A DNA stretch of 64,000 bases from assembly GCF_041477585.1 (NCBI RefSeq), contig NZ_JBGNYA010000001.1, positions 620,001 through 684,000 of the forward strand, read 5' to 3'. Shown here piece by piece: positions 40,245-49,800 of the stretch (position 1 is the stretch's first letter; each line of letters starts with the position of its first letter). The DNA comes from Halobellus sp. MBLA0158 (lineage in GTDB: Archaea > Halobacteriota > Halobacteria > Halobacteriales > Haloferacaceae). Both the position numbers and the translations under genes were made by a program. The notes below the pieces were generated by a model that saw nothing but the letters and a program-made list of their open reading frames with translations, was not told where the DNA came from and searched no databases.

Positions 40245-40754
40245 ATGGTCGTCGTCGACAACAATATTCTAAGCTCTCTTTCCAAAATCAACCGACTGAA
40301 CCTGCTGAACAAGGTATTTGACCAAGTCTCAACAATACCATCAGTTATCGAAGAACTTCACGGCGGCGGAGTCGCAGATTCAGAGTTTGTTGGGAGAATT
40401 GAAGAAAAGAAATCAAACAACGGCGGCTGGCTCAAAATCCGCTCACTGACCGAAGAAGAACTCGAATTCGCCGAAAAAGTTATCGATAACTCTCTATCTT
40501 TTACAGATGCTGAATGTATCGCAGCCGCAAAAACACAGGACAAAATCCTACTCACCGACGACAAACACGTAGGCGAAATCGCATCACAAAACAACATCAA
40601 AGTCTGGGATCTAAAACTGTTTATACAAGCCTGTATAGTCAAAGACCTGATCGAAACACAACCACAGTTAGACAAACTCATCCAACAGCTTGAAACAGAA
40701 GATAATTACCAATTTACCGGCCAAGACCGCGAAGACCTGAAAAAACGGCTATGA
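40245..40754 (+). CDS. PIN-domain toxin (DUF3368-like)
   Basis: A 169-residue PIN RNase. Catalytic acids: Asp5 (VVVDNNILSSLSKI), Glu in PSVIEELHGG, Asp/Glu in SLSFTDAECIAAAKTQ, and Asp in KILLTDDKHVGEI. The complete set indicates an active enzyme that cleaves RNA unless held by the UPF0175 antitoxin encoded 10 nt upstream. The C-terminal 35 residues are a polar helical tail. Such modules help to keep mobile elements in the cell. Confidence 0.85.
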   Translation: MVVVDNNILSSLSKINRLNLLNKVFDQVSTIPSVIEELHGGGVADSEFVGRIEEKKSNNGGWLKIRSLTEEELEFAEKVIDNSLSFTDAECIAAAKTQDKILLTDDKHVGEIASQNNIKVWDLKLFIQACIVKDLIETQPQLDKLIQQLETEDNYQFTGQDREDLKKRL

Positions 40755-40822
40755 CTGAAGTTAGGAACAACTGAACCTCTACTTCAGTTGAAACAAGATT
40801 CCAAACGAACTGGATCTAACTT

Positions 40823-43800
40823 TTAAACCGATCCTCTTCTTGAAAACAACAATACTGCAGCTCCTACGAGCGCAATGATCGTAGCTAACGGTCCGAAGCC
40901 CGGTGCCTCCGATCCTGTCGTCTCTGCAGGTGTTGTCGAAATCGGCTCTTCCGTAGTAGTGGTAGTTGTTGAAGTATTCTGAACGGTCAGCGTTGCAAGT
41001 TGATCTCCAACGATCAGGGTGTACTCTCCTGGTTCCTCAAACGTAGGTAGATATACGAGAGTCGCGTTCTCTCCCGGTTCAAGATTATCTACTTGGCTAC
41101 TAGAACCAATACCTTCCTGTAGAGTACCGTCGCGGTAGACTTCAAGAGTATATGATGCGTTTGTCGTTTCTGTACCATTATTGTAGACCACAGCCTCCAC
41201 TCCAACACTATCGCCTTCATCTATCGTGGTCCGCGTAAGAGTTAGATCAGTGATTTCCGTAGAGATCTCACCGTCATCCGATCCTCCACCACCCGGACCG
41301 GTACCGCCGCCACCATCGGACGAATCACCGTCAGTCGAAGTAACGTTTATCGATGCTACTTGACGCTGTATCCCTGTGAAGCGGTCAGTAACCCGGATCT
41401 GATAATCACCGGCAGAGATATCGGTATCTGCAAGATCGAAACTAAACGCTGCTTCGCCTTGTCCATCAAGTGTGTAGACTTGACTCACAGCAACAGAGCT
41501 GCTGGACTCATTGACCAGTCCAATACGGATTTCCCGGGCAGCCACGTTCGACTCAATTGTACCGCTAAGTGTCGCCGACGTATTCACAGTTGAAGAGTCA
41601 ACCGACGCCGCAAACTCCAGCCGCGCCACTTCGAACGTCGAGGTTTCAACCCCTGCGACACTGACCTGATAATCACCGGTTGAAACTGCCTCTGTATCCA
41701 GCAACGCGATCCGGCTATCACTACCCGTCGACAGTTCCTGAACCAGCGTCCCATTCTGAGAGATCGTCACATCCGAGTTAACCGTATCTGTAACAACTGC
41801 AAGTATTGAACCTCTGTACACGCCTACATTATCGCCTGAGTGGACAGAAACCGGTGCCCGAGTAACAGACACGTTCTGCGGAGTATCCAACGGCACATCC
41901 TCGGTACTAACAATACCATCTTCAAGACGGAGCGTCAGCTCCGAGATGATAACTTGATCAAGCTCGATGACAGCACGACCACCATCTATCTGCACAGTTG
42001 TGTTCGTAGTATCAATCTGTGCCCCATCAGCGTACAACTCAAAGTTGCCGCTAAGATTCTGCACCGGTTCTGAGAACGCTACTTCGATCGCCGGAGACCC
42101 ATCCGCCTGCCTGTACTGCACAGCACTTCTGACCTCTGGCGACGTTTCTGTAGTAGTATTGGTTGAACTTACAGTGATCTTAGATAACCAGAACTGGCTT
42201 TCAGCTTCTGTCGCACCCTGATCACCTCCCAGCACGAACTCTCCCAGCCCTGTCTGAACCGCAGAATAGACTGTAGTGTTCTCAGGAACGGAGTAATTGC
42301 CAACCCCCATTCTATCTCCACTATCTGAAAGCCTGAGAATCTCCTTGTCCTCAGTTACAGCTGAAATGTTTCCGTCAAATACCGTTACATCAATCGGCGG
42401 CCCAGTATCGTAGGTACGATCCCACTCAACGTTGTTACTCGGAGTGACGCGGACAACCCGGAGCGAACCAGTCGTCTCGTTAGTACCGGTAACGAGGATA
42501 TCCCCATCAGGCAGTGTTTGTAGCTGCGGCGAAGACAGATTGGGGACGGTCCGTTCCCACCTTTTGCTTCCATCAGCTTGGAGAGCGTACAGGTAGGTCG
42601 GCTCAGAATTGAAGCCTGCGACACTGAACACTGCTCCATCACCCAGACCTGCTCCACTGTAAGATAACGCACCGTACGAATCGTTGGTTATCGACAGAGT
42701 CCGGTTCCACTGCTCAACCCCACCTGAATCCGTCCGGATAAACCTCGACTTACGATCATCACTACAACAAGTATTACCAGCTAAGAACATAGCGCTACCA
42801 TCACTTTCGACAATAGCCTCGTAGGTACCTCCAGAAAGATCGTCGGCACGCTGCCAAACAACACTACCGTTGCTGTCGAGTTTGACGAACGTATCTATAC
42901 CTACAGTGACGAAACCCCCGTCACTGGTTCTAATAATATCCTTACTCGTGTCAACATAGCCAGGGTCTGCAGTAGTAATCCATTCCCGATTTCCATCAGA
43001 CCCAGCTTTGAGAACAGTTACATTAGTCTCTGACCCAGAGTCGCTTACATTAGCATCCGTAACACCCGCAAGTACAACTCCTCCGTCACCAGCTTTAATC
43101 AGTTCTCCAAATCTGGAGGTGGCTGCCTGATCAGTCTCGTAACTCCGACTCCAATTACTGGTAGTGGTAAAGGAGACAGTCCGAGTAGAGAAATGCGGAA
43201 CATTGAACGCAACCCAAGAACTCTGGCCCGGCCCACCAGATTTGTTGACCACAAACGGTTGTTCCTCACCATCAAGATACATCGTAAGATCGTCGATATC
43301 CTGTGACGCAGATATCGCTTGAGTCTGAAGATAGAAAGTCACATTCTCAGCATCATCAGGCGCAGAAATAGCGATCGAATAATTCGTCGACGACGAACGG
43401 AGAACATCAACAGAGGTTTTGTCACTGCTTGCAACAGATTTCTCAACCCTGATTTGACCGGCGAGATCCGCATCCACTTGATCAGAACCCAGCCTAACCG
43501 TCTCAGAGAACGACGCGATATTCGAGACGTTTTCGACAGGAGTGACGGAAAGGGCGTCATCAGTGAAGGATGTACTGATATTTAGACTTGCACCACTTGG
43601 CGTCTCCAGTGATACAACGTATCCGTAGTCACCCGCCGGAAGTACAGACTGCGAGATATTCGTTCGGAACGAGTCCGTATTGTTGTCAACGCGTAGCGTA
43701 CGGGTTAGTATAGGTGTCGCTTCCCACGTTTTGGCCGTATCGTAAACCCTGAGGATAGCCTCTGTATCTCGCGGGAAGAACTGTTTTGGCATCGAAACAG

Positions 43801-46800
43801 TGATAGTATCGTCGTTAATCGATGTCGTCGGTTCGCCTTCATAGCCGAAGATAAGAGGCCTCGAAGCCGTCGCAGCGACGGCTTCGCCATCTTCGCTACG
43901 TAATTTGATTGAATAGTTTATGAGACCGCGCTCGGTCGGAATAGACCCGCTTTCGACCGTCAAATTGTACTTTTCGACGCCAGTGGATGTGTAGCGATGG
44001 AGTTTCGGACTCCCAGAAACTGGGTCTCCCTGTGAGCCGAAGAACAAGAGCGCAAACTCGCTATCGTTTGCTATCGTGACGGATTCTGTGACTGAAGCGG
44101 TGAACTGAGGTTGTCCTTCTCGAACGAATACGAACTGGTAATTCGACCCATTATCGAAGGCCAGTTCTGTGTCTGATTCTACTGCTACAAGGTTTGATAT
44201 GACCGTTGGATCCTTTCTTGGATTTGAAATCGTGTAAAGAACATCTGGATAGGTTAGTTCTAGCTCTTTGGGCGAATCGCTGTCTCCACCAGTATCTATA
44301 TCCCACGCAAGTACTGGATAATCGCTCGGTTTTGTTACCCAGATGTTATCGAAGTCAAGCCCGCTCATATTCGATGCTGCCGCCGATCCCTGCATTTCAG
44401 CCGTCGTTAAACCGATCGCACTCCCAGCGGACGTAGTCTGACCTGTTGCTTGTTCATCCCAGTATGAATCCATAACAGTCCCAGAGTTACGACCTACCAA
44501 TCCTCCGACTTGAGTGTCTCCAGTTACATATCCAACAGCGAATGAATCTCGGATTGTGGCCCCGAGGTTACGTCCAACGAGCCCACCAACCTGTGTAGAA
44601 CCAGTCACATTTCCAGACGCCTTCGCGCTTTGAATTACGCTGTCGTTCTCATTTTCTCCGACGAGCCCACCAACCTGTGTAGAACCAGTCACATCACCAG
44701 ACGCTGTGACATTCTGAATCGTGCTGTTGTGAACAGCGCTTCCGACAAAACCACCGGTTACCTCGGAACCGTTGACGTTTCCTGTCGAATACGATGACTC
44801 TACTGTTGCATTATCTGAATTAATTCCAATCAGGCCACCAGTGAAATATGTTCCGGAAACATTCCCAGTCGCATATGATAAGGTCACTCTACCTCCTTGT
44901 GAAAGTGAATTGAAATTATCGTTCCTGCCGATCAGTCCGCCTACTTGGAACGTTCCATTGACATTTCCTGTAGCGTACGATGCTATTACTGTAGTGTTAT
45001 CAGAATTATACGCAACAAGTCCTCCCACCCACCCAGAACCATTGACGTATCCTGACGCATTTGACGATGTTACTATACCGTTCCCGTCATTGTATCCGAC
45101 AAGCCCACCTATGACCTCTGTCCCGGAAACATTCCCAGTCGCATACGAGGACTTTACTGCACTGTTCTCATTGTTACTTCCGACAAGACCACCGATGAGT
45201 TCTGTCCCGGAAACATTCCCTGTCGCATAGGATGACTCTATATTAGCATTATCATAGGTAGAGCCGACAAGACCACCAACTCTATCTACTCCGGTCACTT
45301 TTCCAGAAGCTCTTCCATCATAGAGAGTACTGTTGTTATAAACATCTCCAGCAAGTCCGCCAACAGAATAAGAACCGTTGACATCCCCGGATGCCGATAC
45401 ATTCTGAAGTGAGCTATGATCCTTAGCATCTCCGACTAACCCGCCCAGAGAATAGGTGCCAGTTACATTTCCGGACGCTGTGGCGTTCTGAATCGTGCTG
45501 TAGCTGGCACTAACTCCAATAAGTCCGCCCAAGCCAACAATACCCTCCACGTTGCCGGACGCCGTTATATTCCGAAGTGTGCTATTACCTTCAGCATTGC
45601 CGACAAGCCCGCCTACAGCATAGTAAGAGCCGGTTACATTTCCAGATGCTGCCGCACTCTTGATCGTGCTGTTGCTGTAAGAGCTCCCGACTAAGCCGCC
45701 TACAAAGTCTGAACCGTTCACATCGCCAGACGCTGCCGCACTCTTGATCGTGCTGTTGCCTATGGTGTCTCCGACAAGTCCACCTACATCATTCTCGAAG
45801 CCCATTACATTTCCCGAGGCTGTCGCACTCTTGATTGTGCTGTTGTACCTACTCTGTCCGACAAGTCCTCCAACTTCGCTGGAGCCAGTTACATTCCCGG
45901 ATGCTGTGACGTTCCTAAGTGCAGTATTGTATATAATTCGTCCTACAAGTCCACCTACATTGTCAGAGCCGTTCACATTCCCCGATGCCGTTGCGCTCTG
46001 AATCGTGCCGTTATCCCTAGCTTTTCCTACAAGCCCCCCTACGAAGTAACTAGATCCGTTCACATCGCCAGACGCTGCCGCACTCTTGATCGTGCTGTTG
46101 CTAGCACTGAATCCGACGATTCCACCCACAAAGCTAGACCCAGTCACAGTTCCAGATGCGGAGATATTCTGAAGTCTGCTGTTATCCTCAGCCTCTCCGA
46201 CAAGCCCCCCGACGCTACCGGATCCGGTCACGTTTCCGGAGGCTATCGCACTCTTGATCATACTGTTATCAACGCTTCCGACAAGTCCGCCCACATCGTT
46301 AGAACCGGTAACGTTTCCAGAGGCTGTCACATCCTGAATCGCGCTGTTGGCGTAAGCATTTCCAGCGAGTCCACCCACTGAGAAACCACTACCCTGTACA
46401 TTCCCAGAGACTGCGACATTCTGAACTGTGCTGTTGCCAACACTACCGGCGAGTCCGCCTACATCTTCTGAACCAGTTGCTCCGAGTTGCGCAAGCGAGA
46501 CATATTCAATCGTTGCTGACTCAATATAGCTAAAGAGTCCAATGCCACTTTCATTCGGACGTTCGATCGTAAGTCCAGTTACTGTATGATTGTTTCCGTC
46601 TAGCGATCCAGAGAACGAACTTACGGGATCAAATCCACGCTCATTACCCCACTGCGCAGTTCTGGAGGCATCAATATCGGCAACTAATTCATAATGCGCG
46701 TTCGGGTCATCTTCCATCGCCTGTAGTTCCGATGCGTTCGAGACCTGGTACGGATCAGCCCGCGTACCACCCCCAGGCAAGTCACTTGCATCAATATCCA

Positions 46801-49800
46801 CTAAAGATCCATCTCCCCGGTCGTCTCCGCTATCGTCAGGAATAGATATCGTATCAGATTGTCCAGATCCACCATCATTTCCACCTGAATCTTCCGCAGT
46901 GCGTAGGATTGCAGTATAATCTCCTGACCCATCAACAGAATAATTTGAAGTATAAGTATGGTTATCTACGTCTCTTTCAATAAAGTCACTTCTGCGTAAA
47001 TTCGTTACAACTGTTGTGCCGCGGATTAGATCAACGCTAATTCTGGAAAGTGGCTCTGAGGAGGTGAGATTAATTCTGAGAGCACTTCCATCGGTTTTTG
47101 AAAGAGAGATAGAGGGTGCAGATTCATCTACATCTTCTTGTACTGAAATTGTAGAACTGGTAGTGTCGACAAGCCCGCTACTATCAGTAACAGTCAGTGA
47201 AACTACCTTTTCACCTGCACTATTGAATGTATAATCTGGGCTGATACCTGTCGCCTCAATACTTCCATCCCCATCAAAATCCCACTCATATGATTCAATA
47301 GATCCGGACGGATCTTCTGATTCAGATGCATCAAAGCTTACAGTAGAACCAATGGATGGGCTTTGCGGCGAGTAGCTAAAGGACGCAGATGGTCCAACTA
47401 CTGTTGTGAAACTCCAGACAGGACTCCTTGTGGTTAATCCGTGCTCATCTGTTGCTACAATTTGCCAGTAGTAGACTGAACCTCTCTCTAAATTGCTTGG
47501 AGAGTAGGAAGACTGTGACTGGCCACTAGCTACTTGTTCATCAGGAGTTGGATCACCTTTCTCCAGATATACATCGTACGAGACAGCATCTCCATCAGGA
47601 TCATCACCGCTCCATTGTAGGACGGTATCTGTGCCTACAGAGTCCGCTCCGTCGCCAGGTGAAGGATTAGATGGTTCCTCGGGAGGGTTGTTTTGGTTGA
47701 TCGTTATTGATTCGCTCAAAGCGTGCCTCTCATTGCTTGCATCAATTACTTCAGCAGAGATCGTATGGTCGCCCTCAGTAAGACTTAGTGAGACAGATTC
47801 CTCGTCTGATTCGCCAGCATCAACGTGGTAGGTTTCTGTCTCCACGATATTCCCATCAGCTTTGAACCGGATAATGTAGTTAGCCTGTGTTGAACCAGTG
47901 TTCTCCATACTAACACTCGCAGAAACAGGATTGCCAGCTGAACCTGTGTCAGGAACACTGAGTCCATTAATATCTAGGTCCGGGCCGAAATCATCTTCCA
48001 CATAGAGGGTTGTCTCATCAATAACGCACCCGTCAACATCTGCAGTATCTGAGACAGTAACTGTGTACTCATCAGCACCTTCTAATTGAAGATCAGTACT
48101 TGACAGGCTGCTTCCCTGTTCTTCCTTAATAACGTCGACTTGACCATCATCCGGGTCTCCTTTGTATACATACCACGAGTAGCCTTCTATTCCAGTATCG
48201 CACGTATCCTCTTCTATGTGCGAGACATCAAGTGTGACCTCTTCATACGGACGGGGCTCAATCGGAAGTATAGACATTTCATCCTCGGGCGGCGAATGCT
48301 CTACATCAACCGTCGCTGATGTCTCAAAAGTATCCCCAGAGATCGAATGGCGGACAATGGCATCAACGGTATATGTTCCTGGCTCGCGGAATAATGCACC
48401 TCCCTCCAACTCCAAATCAGTAGCAAATTCTTCTCCCTCATTGGCATTATCCTCTTCAACGCCAATTACCGTACCACGCTCATTCACAACTCGGAGATCA
48501 TAATCACTCTCTTGCACCCCGTCAATGTGCTCAACATAATTCATATACCCGAACTCCAACTGGTTATCCTTGATCTCCATAGGTCCATCCCGATCATCAT
48601 TCTCGAACGAAATATCCGAAATAGAGATCGAACTATCTCCACTACTCGTCGAGAAAGTCCAGACACCGCTGGAACTCGTAGTTTGACCATCATCCGCAAC
48701 AACTCTCCAATAGTACGTTGTACCCCGATCAAGTCCAGAAACCGTTACCTCAGAAGAGGAAGTTGTCGTATAAAATCCAGGATCAGAGTTTGCCCCGAAG
48801 TACACATTATACGATACGTCACTGTTACTGGATCCAGACCAAGACAAAGTCACATCTCCGGAGAAGCCGATTGAATCATTTTCAGGAACCGGATTAGAAG
48901 GCGCTGAAGGCGAATCACTTCCCGAACCACGTGTTGTGAAGCTCCACAGGTTGCTTTCTACTGTATTACCCTGTCCATCTTCTGCAACTATTTTCCAGTA
49001 GTATGTGGTCCCAGCTTCCAAACCCGCAGGATCATAACTGGTATCAGACTGATCTTCAGCAACTAATGCCGGTGTCTGGTCTCCTTTTTCTAAATATATA
49101 TCATAAGATACGCTATCCGGGTTGTTTGATTCCCATTCTAGGATACTATCGGTGGGAATATTTGAAGCGGCATCAGTGGGGCTGGGATTTGAAGGTGGTT
49201 GGAGAGATGACGATTCAACCACATTCAAGTTGACCGATTTTGAAATCGAGCCTCTCTCATTGTCCACTCCAGATACGGTAACTGACAGAGAATGGCTGCC
49301 TAACGAGGTATCTTCAGATGTTTGAATTTCGGCAGCTGCCTGATTCTGGTATCCACTACTTAGATCCCCGATTGGAAGTACTTTGAAATCTCGGTCACTG
49401 CCGTTGAACGCCAATTCAGATTCAGAATTAAATGAAACTTCGCCTGTAACCGCAGCCACAGGTGCACCTGTACCTTGAACGGTGACAGGTAGAGTTACAT
49501 TGTTACCTTTGGTTACAATTACTTCGCTCGGCACATCAACAGATAATGTGCTTTCTTCTGTAATAACACGAACAAGTCCTGCATAGTTCTCAGTTGGATG
49601 CAAAGGGTCAATTCCGTTTCCATCAACGGTGATTTGCCAATCCCCGGTAGATTCTGGATCTTGTATACTTATTTTCCTCACATTATTGGTATCACCGTCT
49701 GCGCAATACTTACTTGGGTCATCAACAGGCCCCACACAAACATCAATATCATTCACCAATGTGTCAGAGGAACTGATTGACGACTCTGGATCAAGCCAAG

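Noticed and set aside
44430-46462. Regular 84-bp repeats that might suggest a tandem-repeat or CRISPR-like array
   Set aside because: The units are degenerate at DNA level, keep one reading frame and encode GLUG protein repeats; there are no constant repeats with unique spacers.
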